Shown: positions 6,400 through 14,844, counted from the stretch's first letter. The stretch is 30,448 nt of DNA from Sphaerochaeta sp. UBA5849 (GCA_002432715.1 DJGJ01000033.1:1-30448), one strand, 5' to 3'. The notes: generated from the sequence alone by a model not told the origin. Numbers and translations are program-made.

Positions 6400-7701
6400 C
6401 TACAACCTGATCGAATCCTCATCCAACAGAAACTGCTCTATGCCCAAATACAAGACACCTGCATTGTCATGCCAAGGAATGACATCATCCTTGACAATGA
6501 CGATCTTCCTAAATGAATCAGGTATGTTTCTAAAAGGTCTTGTCTCCTGGTTTCTTTTCGTTTCGTCATCAATCGACAATGCAGACTGGATGTAATATAC
6601 ACGTGATCCATCGTTTGCAACAAAATCTACTTCCAGCTGCTTCCTTATAGTCTTGTTATCTGCATCCTTTTCAAAGGCCTCAAGGTTTCCCACATCTACA
6701 CTATATCCGCGGAGCATCAGCTCGTTGTATATGACATTCTCCATGATATGAGTCTCTTCCATCTGCCGAAATCCCAACCTGGCATTTCGGAGTCCGATAT
6801 CTGTGAAATAGTACTTCATAGGCGAGCCAATATATTTTCTACCTTTAATGTCAAATCTTTTGGCTTTGGACAAGATGAATGCATCTTCCAAGTATTCAAG
6901 ATACCTTGAGATTGTTACATGGGAAATTTTCTGTTTTTTCAGCGACAAGAACGTACGCTCCAGTCTGGTTGGATTTGTGAAGGACCCAGTTGCCGATGCA
7001 GTAAAATCCAGAAGATCTTCCAGCGTCGTTCTATCATTGAGAATTCTGTTCCTTTCAACAACATCGGTTATATATATTTTTGTAAACAGGTCCCTAAGGT
7101 ATTTTGCTTTATCCTCATGGCTTCTTCTACTAAGGACAAAAGGCATGCCTCCATAGGTGATGTAATCCCTCCATGCGTGCCTTTTGTCTTCGTCATACTG
7201 AGAATAGAACTCACTGTATGATAGAGGATTCATGCGTATCTCATCCCCTCTGCCACGGAATGCGGTCAGAATATCACTGGAAAGCATCTTTGAATTGCTT
7301 CCAGTGACATAAAGATCGATGTTCTTGATTGCCATAAGACCTAGAAGTGTATCAACGAACGTTATTGTATCTTCATCGGACTCAAGATATGGATTCTTGA
7401 TTTCAGCAACTTTCTGTATCTCGTCAAGAAAAACATAATGCATTTCATCCGATTGTGAAGCCAACTTCCTTATATACTCACCTAATACAAGTGGATTTCT
7501 GTATTTGGCATGTATGTCATGATCCAAAGCCAGCATTATTATTTGGGACTCTTTCACACCGCAGTCCAACAGATAGTCATGATATATAGTGTTAAGAAGA
7601 ACGCTTTTTCCGCTGCGGCGTATGCCCGCAATAACCTTTACAAGCCCATTCTCTCTTCTCTCAATCAGCTTCTTCAGATACCTGTCTCTTTTTATTATCA
7701 C
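6400..7701 (-). CDS. AAA-family ATPase with DUF4143 C-terminal domain
   Basis: 433 aa from GTG 7701. The ATG at 7728 gives nine extra residues, but GGAG stands seven bases before the GTG, and MIIKRDRYLKKL then aligns with MEINRDFYLGRL of the gene at 1-1197. Walker A is GIRRSGKS (26-33), followed by a Walker B-like YVFLDEIQK and a sensor VTGSNSKML. DUF4143 features include YGGMPFVLSRR, YDIKGRKYIGSP-like FDIKGRKYIGSPMKYYFTD and QLEVDFVANDGSRVYYIQSA. It is close in sequence to the ATPase at the left edge and distinct from the one at 7944-9188. The nuclease-like tail has IQSA where an active PD-(D/E)XK enzyme would have ExK. It is clearly AT-richer than the core genes and is flanked by duplicated FAH/ATPase junction fragments. 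Confidence 0.93.
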   Translation of the reverse strand: MIIKRDRYLKKLIERRENGLVKVIAGIRRSGKSVLLNTIYHDYLLDCGVKESQIIMLALDHDIHAKYRNPLVLGEYIRKLASQSDEMHYVFLDEIQKVAEIKNPYLESDEDTITFVDTLLGLMAIKNIDLYVTGSNSKMLSSDILTAFRGRGDEIRMNPLSYSEFYSQYDEDKRHAWRDYITYGGMPFVLSRRSHEDKAKYLRDLFTKIYITDVVERNRILNDRTTLEDLLDFTASATGSFTNPTRLERTFLSLKKQKISHVTISRYLEYLEDAFILSKAKRFDIKGRKYIGSPMKYYFTDIGLRNARLGFRQMEETHIMENVIYNELMLRGYSVDVGNLEAFEKDADNKTIRKQLEVDFVANDGSRVYYIQSALSIDDETKRNQETRPFRNIPDSFRKIVIVKDDVIPWHDNAGVLYLGIEQFLLDEDSIRL

Positions 7702-7842
7702 AAATACACTCCGTTTTTGTGTATCCACACACTTTTAGTTCAAGTTAATCTTATAATGCATACCCTTATAAAGCAACCTAATTTGTACTTTTTATGTGTA
7801 TGAACACAAAAATAGTTCGAAATAATACTCAACCGCTTTACA

Positions 7843-7984
7843 GATCCAAGGGTGAGGCATCCAAAATCCTGCGATGTGCAAGTATCTTGACAATGAGGCC
7901 GGGCTTGCCGTCGTAATCAGCAAGAAAGTGAGGTTTATTCCCATCATCGAAGGCCTGGGAGTATTGAAGAATACGATTGGTTGA
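7843..7984 (+). pseudogene. Internally deleted fragment of a second FAH-family gene
   Basis: The plus strand reads PAMCKYLDNEAGLAVVISKK, VRFIPIIEGL, GVLKNTIG and stop. This joins the middle of FAH (PAMCKRLDYEAELAIVIGKK in the intact gene) directly to its last 13 codons, deleting about 340 bases in between. DNA similarity to the intact gene is roughly three quarters by eye over 78 bases, so it is an old or horizontally acquired copy rather than a recent duplicate. Similarity begins near 7843. There is no start codon or ribosome-binding site. It is convergent with, and overlapped by, the 3' end of the ATPase at 7944-9188. Confidence 0.82.
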
Positions 7985-9188
7985 GCAGGAAATCCTCAAG
8001 GTGCACCAAACGTACACCCTCCACGGTGCCTCCTGCCAGGTCATCAAGGGTCACTACCAGTTTCGGGTAGTGATCCTTGACCGCCAAGAGATTGGCAATC
8101 TCTCTATCAGAGTTCTCAGGAAGGTTTCTACAGACTTGGACATATATTCTCTCATCACGTTTCTTTGCTACAAAGTCAATTTCCTTGTCGCCAAGCTTCC
8201 CGATGTAGACATCGTATCCTCTTCGTTTTAGCTCAAAATAGACCACATTTTCCAGCATGGCTGCCAATCCTCCAGGATTGAAACCAAACATGCAGTACTT
8301 CAGAGAGGGGTCGGCAATGTAGAACTTCTCCTGGGTTTTCAGGATGTTCTTGCCTTGCAGGTCATACCGCTTACAGCGGTAGACTATGAAGGCTTTTTCA
8401 AGATACGAGATGTAGTTGTATATCGCCTCTACTGAGAGAGATCGTTTCTCATTTTTCAGAAATGTCACAATACTGTTGGCTGAGAACGTCTTCCCGACAT
8501 TCTCCACAATGAAGCGGACAGTCCGGTCGAACAAATCTTGTGAGCCGATTGCATGTCGCCTTGCAATGTCTCCGCTGATGATGGAATGGTAGATGCCTTC
8601 CACAATTTGATAGGCAGTCTGCTCGGTAAAGGTACCCGCTGCAATGATAGGAAACCCACCAAAGCGCAGATACTCAGCCAGCAAATTCCGTTCATCGGGT
8701 CTGTTGTTCTTTTTAAAATCGAGATACTCGGCATATGAGAGCGTATAGACGGGTATCTGGACATATCTACCAGTCAAGTACGTAGAAATTTCACCGGCCG
8801 AAAGTCGAGAATTCGAACCGGAAATATAGATATCAGCCCTGCCCTCTTCAAGCAGTGTATTTACTGCTTTCTCCCAGCCCTCTACTTCCTGCACTTCATC
8901 GAGTAGAAGATAATACCTTCCTCCTCGATGCATAGCCTGTTTCAAGTCCTCGTACATATCCCTTACCGTAAACGTTTCTGGGATATCTAGAGAGGTATAC
9001 CTACGAGTGACAATATGCTCTGATCCGATTCCCCTCGCTACTAATTCATGCTTGAACATTTCCAAAATGGTTGATTTACCACAACGACGGATTCCAGCGA
9101 GGATTTTCACCAGCGGGACATCAATATAGCCCTCTAACACATCCAGATATAACGGTCTGGCAATGAGGGTTTGTTGATATTCTGACAT
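7944..9188 (-). CDS. AAA-family ATPase with DUF4143 C-terminal domain
   Basis: 414 aa. Walker A is GIRRCGKSTIL (32-42), Walker B is YYLLLDEVQEVEGWE, the sensor is ISGSNSRLSAGEIS, and the DUF4143 part includes YLRFGGFPIIAAG, YDLQGKNILKTQEKFYIAD and DKEIDFVAKKRDERIYVQV. ATG 9188 has GGGAGAAAGG upstream. A TATAAT box lies about 30 bases before the start, without a good -35. The last 14 or so residues (after LEDFLLN) are encoded antisense to the FAH relic, which also supplies the stop codon. This belongs to a different DUF4143 branch from the two paralogues in the window. The catalytic ExK of a nuclease fold is replaced by VQVC. Cellular role unknown. Confidence 0.93.
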   Translation of the reverse strand: MSEYQQTLIARPLYLDVLEGYIDVPLVKILAGIRRCGKSTILEMFKHELVARGIGSEHIVTRRYTSLDIPETFTVRDMYEDLKQAMHRGGRYYLLLDEVQEVEGWEKAVNTLLEEGRADIYISGSNSRLSAGEISTYLTGRYVQIPVYTLSYAEYLDFKKNNRPDERNLLAEYLRFGGFPIIAAGTFTEQTAYQIVEGIYHSIISGDIARRHAIGSQDLFDRTVRFIVENVGKTFSANSIVTFLKNEKRSLSVEAIYNYISYLEKAFIVYRCKRYDLQGKNILKTQEKFYIADPSLKYCMFGFNPGGLAAMLENVVYFELKRRGYDVYIGKLGDKEIDFVAKKRDERIYVQVCRNLPENSDREIANLLAVKDHYPKLVVTLDDLAGGTVEGVRLVHLEDFLLNQSYSSILPGLR

Positions 9189-9279
9189 ACGGCCTTTCTC
9201 CCTTTATAAAGAAGGTTTCAATGCAGATTATATACCAATATGATAGAAAAATACATAATTTATTCGTTTTTTAAGTAAA

Positions 9280-9325
9280 AAGTTTCTGCTTATTATAAGT
9301 TTTTATTTAAATTAAGCAAAAACTT
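9280..9325. repeat. Inverted repeat in the AT-rich gap upstream of the ATPase
   Basis: Arms AAGTTTCTGCTTA (9280-9292) and TAAGCAAAAACTT (9313-9325) pair at 12 of 13 positions around a 20-base AT-rich loop. Read on the minus strand, the second arm runs into five Ts. It may be a terminator for transcripts coming from the sugar operon or an operator for the ATPase gene. The 240-base gap from 9189 to 9431 holds no gene. Confidence 0.4.
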
Positions 9326-9378
9326 ATGATTTTCAGATGAAATACATCACATGCCAAACATATGGCTGTGCAAGCATA

Positions 9379-9401
9379 AGGGCCCTCATAGTGAAGGCCC
9401 T
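9379..9401 (-). terminator. Possible hairpin terminator of the sugar operon
   Basis: AGGGCC (9379-9384) and GGCCCT (9396-9401) form a 6-bp GC-rich stem about 30 bases after the GH31 stop. There is no T-run after it on the minus strand, so an intrinsic terminator is only tentative. The same bases include a short direct repeat, GGCCCTCAT twice. Confidence 0.35.
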
Positions 9402-9431
9402 CATGAAAGATTCTCTTAGTAGTTACCTATT

Positions 9432-11756
9432 CTATGCAGTCATGATCCTGCACTCCTTCTCTTGTGCAGCGAAGGTGATGAGTGCACCCGCCGCTGAATG
9501 AGAGAGTGAGCCAGAGGAGACAGAAGCAACATTGTCGATGTTTCGCAGACACACAGCCCAGTTCTTCAATTCACCCTCCACCGCTACCTCGTACACAGTA
9601 CCATCTCTTTTGATCTTGCAGACAGCCTGTACTGTACCATCATGGGCATACACTGCGGCCTCCGCCTCCTTGGCGTCATCCAGGGCAAAGAGATGGAACG
9701 TCACCTTGTCGTTGTACGGGTAATCGGGTTGTTGTGTGTTGTTTCCAATGGGAAGAAGCGTGTTCGGTCTTGCAAAGAGCGGAAGGCTGAAGTAGTCGTA
9801 TACCTCCTCTTGATAGGAGCCGCCTTCCACTTCCTTGTTGGAGAGCAGGTGTGTCCACCTGCCCTTGGGAAGGTAGTACACAGCCTTTCCATCATCTTGG
9901 AAGATCGGGGCAACCAGAAGGCTCTCACCAAGCAGGTACTGCCTGTCCAGATATGCGCAGACCGGGTCGGAAGGGAACTCAAGCACCATGGCACGCATCA
10001 TCGGAAGGCCTGACTCATGCGTCCTGCATGCCTGGGCGAACAGGTAGGGCATCAGGGTGCACTTAAGCTCTACAAATGCCTTGAGAACCCTGCAGGCCTC
10101 TTCATCGAAGTCCCAGGGAACACGATAGGACTCATTGCCGTGCAAGCGGCTGTGGGAGGACAGCAAGCCAAAGGCCACCCAGCGCTTGAACAGATCCGGT
10201 GTTGCAAGCTTCTCGAAGCCTCCTATATCGTGACTCCAATAGCCGAACCCACACATGGAGAGCGAAAGACCGCCACGGATGCTCTCGGCCATCGACTCAT
10301 AGGTTGCCGAACAGTCGCCACCCCAGTGCACGGGAAATTTCTGGCCTCCAACGGTTGCAGAACGGGCAAAAACCAATGCCTCATGCTTGCCGCGTTTTTC
10401 CTCAAGCAGGGTGAACACAGCCTGATTGTACAGATAGGTGTAGTAGTTGTGCATCAACATCGGATCGGAGTGGTCAAAATACTCAACCTCGATGGGAATT
10501 CTCTCACCAAAATCCGTCTTGAAGGTATCGACACCCATATCCAGCAGGAGAGCCAGCTTACCCTGATACCATCTCACCGCCTCAGGATTGGTGAAGTCGA
10601 CCAATCCCATGCCGGCCTGCCAGCGGTCCCACTGCCAGACGCTCCCGTCGGGATTCTTGACCAGATAGCCTTTCTCCATGCCTTCATCGAACAGGTACGA
10701 TTTCTGGGCCACATAGGGATTGATCCAGACGCAGACCTTGAGTCCGCGTTCATGCAGTCGTTTCAACATCGCCTTGGGGTCGGGGAACTGTCTCTGGTCC
10801 CATAAAAAGTCGACCCACTGGAATTCGCGCATCCAGAAGCAATCGAAATGGAAGACGTGCAGGGGAATCTCATGGTCCTGCATCCCATCGATGAAGCTAT
10901 TGACTGTCTTCTCATCATAGTTCGTTACAAAGGAGGTTGAGAGCCACAGACCGAAGGACCACGGTGGCACCAAGGCGGGCTTTCCCGTAAGCAGCGCATA
11001 GTTATGCAAGACCGCTTTCAGGTCGTCGCCGCCGATAAGGTAGTAGTCCAGACATTGGCCGGGGACGGAGAACTGCACTGCAGTAACCACCTCCGAACAT
11101 ACCTCGAAGGAGACCTTGCCGGCACTGGCGACAAGCACCCCGTATCCCTTGGAAGAGAGGTAGAACGGAATGTTCTTATAGGCTTGTTCACTGCTGGTGC
11201 CGCCGTCCTCATTCCAGATATCCACCACCTGCCCGTTTTTCACAAAGGCTGTGAAACGCTCGCCAAGGCCGTAGATGGTCTCCCCCACACCGAGGTTCAG
11301 GTACTCAACCTGATACGGCTCCTTATCATGAACGATGGCATGTCCGCCAAGCAGGCCGGCCGAGGAGGTCAGAACCTTGCCTTTGTAGGTGAATTGGACA
11401 TCCCCCGGACCCGTGGTCGCCACGTGTGCAGAGAGATCCTTGGAACAGGCTGCAAAGCTGTTCTTGTTCGTTTCAATAGCCAGCAATTTTGCCTGGTCCT
11501 CTGCCAGCTCGAAGAAAGGCCCCCGTTTCGGCAATCCCTTGAAGTGATAGGAACGTACATGCAGTACATCAGGAAGCACAGCGGTGATCTCTGTTGTGAT
11601 CACAGCTGTATTGAGGGTGGAACCGCGGTGCTCGATTTTCTTGGTGGCGGCAAACATGGAGAGCTTTCCCTCTCCCTTTTGCACATCGACGATGGCAACC
11701 TTCGGCAAGTGACGAACGCTCTTGTGTATGTTCCAATAGCCGTCTCTGAATTTCAT
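9432..11756 (-). CDS. GH31 glycoside hydrolase, alpha-xylosidase (YicI) type
   Basis: Retaining exo-alpha-glycosidase releasing xylose or glucose from oligosaccharides. 774 aa, close to E. coli YicI (772). An N-terminal beta-sandwich contains the YGLGERFTAFVKNG loop and ends near WSFGLWLSTSF. The (beta/alpha)8 barrel has the nucleophile D415 in KTDFGE and the acid/base D481 in HWGGDCSATYESM, the same spacing as YicI D416/D482. CGFGYWSHDIGGFE and a C-terminal beta domain follow. No signal peptide, so it acts in the cytoplasm on imported sugar. It starts 14 bases after the permease stop with GGGAGAGAG as ribosome-binding site and is the last gene of the ABC operon. The alpha-xylosidase reading rests on overall YicI likeness; alpha-glucosidase activity is possible. 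Confidence 0.93.
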   Translation of the reverse strand: MKFRDGYWNIHKSVRHLPKVAIVDVQKGEGKLSMFAATKKIEHRGSTLNTAVITTEITAVLPDVLHVRSYHFKGLPKRGPFFELAEDQAKLLAIETNKNSFAACSKDLSAHVATTGPGDVQFTYKGKVLTSSAGLLGGHAIVHDKEPYQVEYLNLGVGETIYGLGERFTAFVKNGQVVDIWNEDGGTSSEQAYKNIPFYLSSKGYGVLVASAGKVSFEVCSEVVTAVQFSVPGQCLDYYLIGGDDLKAVLHNYALLTGKPALVPPWSFGLWLSTSFVTNYDEKTVNSFIDGMQDHEIPLHVFHFDCFWMREFQWVDFLWDQRQFPDPKAMLKRLHERGLKVCVWINPYVAQKSYLFDEGMEKGYLVKNPDGSVWQWDRWQAGMGLVDFTNPEAVRWYQGKLALLLDMGVDTFKTDFGERIPIEVEYFDHSDPMLMHNYYTYLYNQAVFTLLEEKRGKHEALVFARSATVGGQKFPVHWGGDCSATYESMAESIRGGLSLSMCGFGYWSHDIGGFEKLATPDLFKRWVAFGLLSSHSRLHGNESYRVPWDFDEEACRVLKAFVELKCTLMPYLFAQACRTHESGLPMMRAMVLEFPSDPVCAYLDRQYLLGESLLVAPIFQDDGKAVYYLPKGRWTHLLSNKEVEGGSYQEEVYDYFSLPLFARPNTLLPIGNNTQQPDYPYNDKVTFHLFALDDAKEAEAAVYAHDGTVQAVCKIKRDGTVYEVAVEGELKNWAVCLRNIDNVASVSSGSLSHSAAGALITFAAQEKECRIMTA

Positions 11757-11769
11757 AGTCTCTCTCCCG

Positions 11770-12600
11770 TTATGTTTTCACCGCACCGGCAACCATTCCC
11801 TTGATGATGTAGCGCTGTAAACTCAAGTAGAACAGAATCGCCGGGAGGATGGTCAACAGAACCCCTGCCATGGCAAAGTTCCATTCGACCTTGTACAGTC
11901 CGAAGAAGTTGTAGGCCGCCAGCTGGAGGGTCAAGGACTTTTTCGATCCGCTGAGCACCAACAGGGGCAGCAGAAAGTCATTCCACATCCACATCGTATT
12001 GATGACGACGACCGAGACGGTCACCGGCTGCAACAAGGGGAAAATAATCTGAAAAAAGGCCCTGAGCGGGGATGCGCCGTCGATGAGTGCACAGTCATCA
12101 AGCTCCTGGGGCACCGATTTCACAGCCCCATGATACATGAAGAGAGCAAGGGAGGCTCCCAATCCCCAATAGAGAACCCCCAACCCCAAGGGAGAGCCGA
12201 TCAGGTGCAGTTCCTTGGCAACCTTCACCAACGAGATCATGAAGGAGTGGAAGGGAATCATCATCGGGGCGATGAGAATCATGAACATAATGAAGCTGTA
12301 CCGGGTCTTGGTCCGGGAGAGCTTGTACCCGGCCAAGGAGCTGACCAGCACCACACCGCAGACTCCCACTGTTGTTGCCAGCAGGGTGTTCAGAAAATAG
12401 CGGGGGTAGTTCATGATCTTGAACGCATTCTGAAAGTTCTCCCACACCAGTCTTTTAGGGAGGGCGAGTACATTGCTGGTGATTTCGCTGAAGGTCTTGA
12501 ACGAGTTGATCACCACCAGAAAGAGCGGATAGAGGTAAGCGATGGCAAGCATGAGCAGGATGACGGAAGCCATTGTGGAAGGGAGGGAGTGCTTCTTCAT
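11770..12600 (-). CDS. Carbohydrate ABC transporter permease, MalG/UgpE type
   Basis: 276 aa inner-membrane subunit of a CUT1-family sugar importer. Six hydrophobic segments are visible, from MASVILLMLAIAYLYPLFLV to the last at LLTILPAILFYLSL. The cytoplasmic EAA loop is ELDDCALIDGASPLRAFFQI. The C-terminus KGMVAGAVKT is typical of this permease branch. Its ATG overlaps the TGA of the partner permease by four bases (ATGA at 12597-12600), implying translational coupling and a 1:1 heterodimer. The energising ATPase is not in the operon; in such systems a shared MsmK/UgpC-type ATPase serves several transporters. Confidence 0.94.
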   Translation of the reverse strand: MKKHSLPSTMASVILLMLAIAYLYPLFLVVINSFKTFSEITSNVLALPKRLVWENFQNAFKIMNYPRYFLNTLLATTVGVCGVVLVSSLAGYKLSRTKTRYSFIMFMILIAPMMIPFHSFMISLVKVAKELHLIGSPLGLGVLYWGLGASLALFMYHGAVKSVPQELDDCALIDGASPLRAFFQIIFPLLQPVTVSVVVINTMWMWNDFLLPLLVLSGSKKSLTLQLAAYNFFGLYKVEWNFAMAGVLLTILPAILFYLSLQRYIIKGMVAGAVKT

Positions 12601-13487
12601 ACTTCCACCTCCCGCTGCTTGAATACCCTGACCTGGATGATCGAGAGGATGAGGATCATAAGAAAGAGCACGACAGACTTTGCCGTTCCATACCCGAATC
12701 GGTTGATGACGAAGGCTGTGCGGTAGATGTCCAAGGCGATGGTCGTGGTGGTATTGCCCGGACCCCCGTTGGTCAGGCTGAAGATGACATCAAAGGCTTT
12801 CAAGCCATTGGAGAGGGAGTGGAAGACACAGACGGTTATGGATGGCATGATCAAGGGAAGAGTAATATGAAAGAACCGTTTGGTCCTATTCGCGCCATCG
12901 ATCATGGAAGCCTCGATCAGGTCCCGGGGAACCGTCTGCAGGCCTGCAAGGTAGACAACCAGATAGAATCCCAGAGAGTGCCACAGGCTGACCAAGAGCA
13001 CGCTGAAATAGATGATGTTCACATCTCCCAGCCAGCTGAGCATAAAGATTTCCCACCCGGTCTTTTGGTAAAACGAGTCAAAGCCGGCGGAGAATATGAA
13101 CCGCCAGATATAGCCGATGATGATCAGGCTGATGATATTGGGGACATAGAACGCAGCACGCAGCACGTTCTTCCCCTTGATGTCGCCATCCAGGACTACG
13201 GCGAGCAACAAGGCACAGAGATTGACTGCTATGACGCTTCCCAGCGTCAGGCGCAAGGTAAAGCCGAAGGCCTTCCACATATCCGGGTCGTCAAGAAAGA
13301 GTTCCTTGTAATTCTGAAGCCCGATGAACGTTTGCGCCTTGTCCAAACCATTCCACTTGGTGAAGGAGGAGGCCACACTCATCAGAAAGGGTATTTCAAC
13401 AGAGACAAGGATGGCTGCAAAGGCCGGCAGCGTGAAGAGGAGGAAGACCAAACCTCGATTGAGTTGTTTTCGTCGCAGTTGTGTCAT
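12597..13487 (-). CDS. Carbohydrate ABC transporter permease, MalF/UgpA type
   Basis: 296 aa, six predicted membrane helices, beginning with RGLVFLLFTLPAFAAILVSV. The EAA loop is RDLIEASMIDGANRTKRFFH, followed by ITLPLIMPSI and the family signature LTNGGPGNTTTT. It pairs with the downstream MalG-type permease to form the sugar channel. It lies 55 bases after the solute-binding-protein gene, and that gap contains a GC-rich stem-loop which may set the difference in expression between binding protein and permeases. Upstream of ATG 13487 the ribosome-binding site is weak (AGGTAACC). Confidence 0.94.
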   Translation of the reverse strand: MTQLRRKQLNRGLVFLLFTLPAFAAILVSVEIPFLMSVASSFTKWNGLDKAQTFIGLQNYKELFLDDPDMWKAFGFTLRLTLGSVIAVNLCALLLAVVLDGDIKGKNVLRAAFYVPNIISLIIIGYIWRFIFSAGFDSFYQKTGWEIFMLSWLGDVNIIYFSVLLVSLWHSLGFYLVVYLAGLQTVPRDLIEASMIDGANRTKRFFHITLPLIMPSITVCVFHSLSNGLKAFDVIFSLTNGGPGNTTTTIALDIYRTAFVINRFGYGTAKSVVLFLMILILSIIQVRVFKQREVEV

Positions 13488-13499
13488 GCAGGTTACCTA

Positions 13500-13523
13500 G
13501 TGGCCGGATTCGCTTCCGGCCAC
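13500..13523. repeat. Stem-loop between binding-protein and permease genes
   Basis: GTGGCCGGA (13500-13508) and TCCGGCCAC (13515-13523) form a perfect 9-bp stem with a 6-base loop. It has no T-run, so it is not a classical terminator. A stable hairpin right after a binding-protein gene is a common way to protect that part of the operon mRNA from 3' decay (as after malE), keeping the binding protein in excess. Confidence 0.6.
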
Positions 13524-13542
13524 AGTCGAAGATGAAGAGTTG

Positions 13543-14802
13543 TTACTGAGCTGCCTTGGCAATCTTTGCGTAGGCTGCATCCAGGGCATCGAGGGTCTGC
13601 TCACGATCGGTGAGACCTGCGCAGTAGCCCTGCAGGATTGCACCAAGCTGCTGCTCGGTTCCGGTGGGGAACATCTGGTAGAACCAAGGATAGCCGGGAG
13701 TCCCGCTTGCAAGCAGGGCTGAGGTCTCTTTGGCGATATGGGAGTCGGGAGCAGCAGCACCGATGATCGGAGAGAGCTGCTTTACCTTGCCGGGAATCCA
13801 ATTCTTGCCGTATTCGCTGGTGGTGAGCCATCTCAGCCAATCGAGGGCGGCCTGACGATTCTTGCCGTCCTTGGCAATGCGGATGGTCTGGTTGGAGTCG
13901 AACATAATACCGGCGGTTGCTGCGTTGTTTCCGGTAGGACCGACGAGCAAGCCGATTTCGACTTCAGGATTGGTCTTGCGGATGGAGTCTTCGGCCCAGT
14001 TGCCCTGGTGGATCATGGCGACCTTGCCGGTAGCCAAAGCGGAGGTCTGGTCGTTGAAGTCGGATTCGTTCGGCTTCGGTCCGCCGTACTTCTTGATCAG
14101 GTCCAACAGATCGAACAGCTGGCTCATCTGGGGAATATCCTTGAACTTGAGGGCGCCGCTGTTGAGCATGCCTACGAACTTCTCGTAGCCGCCATAGTTG
14201 TCGGTCGGCACATTGGCGATGGCCTGCCATGCAGTCTGGGGAAGAACCCAGAACTCCTTGAAACCGGTGGCGAAGGGCTGGACGCCATTGGCCTGCAGCT
14301 TCTTTGCAACAGCCTCAAACTCACTGAGGGTCTTGGGGAGGGTGGTGATTCCATTGTCCCTGAAGACCTTCTTGTTGTAGATGAAAGAGTGGGACTGCAC
14401 CAAGAAAGGATAGCCGGTCACCTTGCCGTCGCTGATGACACCTTGGAGGGCGCCGGGTTCAATCTGCTTGATGAAGTCCTCGTTGGTCAAGTCGTAGACA
14501 TAGTCCTTGTAGGTGGAGTTGTCTGCATAGGCACTGCTCATGAAAATGTCGGGAACATCGCCGGAGTTCAGGCGGCTGGTCAACACCGAGCGGTAATCGG
14601 TCTGCAGTACCGTAATGTCCAGGGTAACACCGGTTGCTTTTTTATACTCGGCTACCATGTCGTTATACTGCTCTGCAAGTTCGGGGCTGTAGAACAATAC
14701 ATTCAGGGTGACATTTTCATCCTTCTTTTCCTGTTGTCCTGCTGCAAAAAGCGGAGTGAAGGCTACGAGAAGAGCCAACAATACTAACAGCATTTTTTTC
14801 AT
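13543..14802 (-). CDS. Sugar ABC transporter solute-binding protein
   Basis: 419 aa from ATG 14802 (GGAG seven bases upstream). An upstream in-frame ATG at 14883 would read through the promoter and operator and is rejected. The N-terminus MKKMLLVLLALLVAFTPLFA is a signal peptide, probably cut after FAA and leaving GQQEKKDEN; there is no lipobox Cys. The mature part is a type 1 extracellular solute-binding protein (MalE/UgpB-like): SGDVPDIFMSSAY, NKKVFRDNG, TGFKEFWVLPQTAWQ and a C-terminal helix rich in YAKIAKAAQ. It captures the sugar in the periplasm for the two permeases downstream. The ligand is not defined, but the GH31 gene and the LacI-type regulator suggest an alpha-linked or xylose-containing oligosaccharide. 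It is the first gene of the operon. Confidence 0.94.
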   Translation of the reverse strand: MKKMLLVLLALLVAFTPLFAAGQQEKKDENVTLNVLFYSPELAEQYNDMVAEYKKATGVTLDITVLQTDYRSVLTSRLNSGDVPDIFMSSAYADNSTYKDYVYDLTNEDFIKQIEPGALQGVISDGKVTGYPFLVQSHSFIYNKKVFRDNGITTLPKTLSEFEAVAKKLQANGVQPFATGFKEFWVLPQTAWQAIANVPTDNYGGYEKFVGMLNSGALKFKDIPQMSQLFDLLDLIKKYGGPKPNESDFNDQTSALATGKVAMIHQGNWAEDSIRKTNPEVEIGLLVGPTGNNAATAGIMFDSNQTIRIAKDGKNRQAALDWLRWLTTSEYGKNWIPGKVKQLSPIIGAAAPDSHIAKETSALLASGTPGYPWFYQMFPTGTEQQLGAILQGYCAGLTDREQTLDALDAAYAKIAKAAQ

Positions 14803-14844
14803 ACGATTCTCCTTTTTTTGTACCATTATCCAAATACTATGGTA

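Noticed and set aside
10017..10805. 262-codon plus-strand frame opposite the GH31 gene
   Set aside because: Antisense to the catalytic barrel, where the coding strand shows both catalytic aspartates.
13738..14787. 349-codon plus-strand frame opposite the solute-binding-protein gene
   Set aside because: Mirror frame of a confidently identified gene with signal peptide and operon context.
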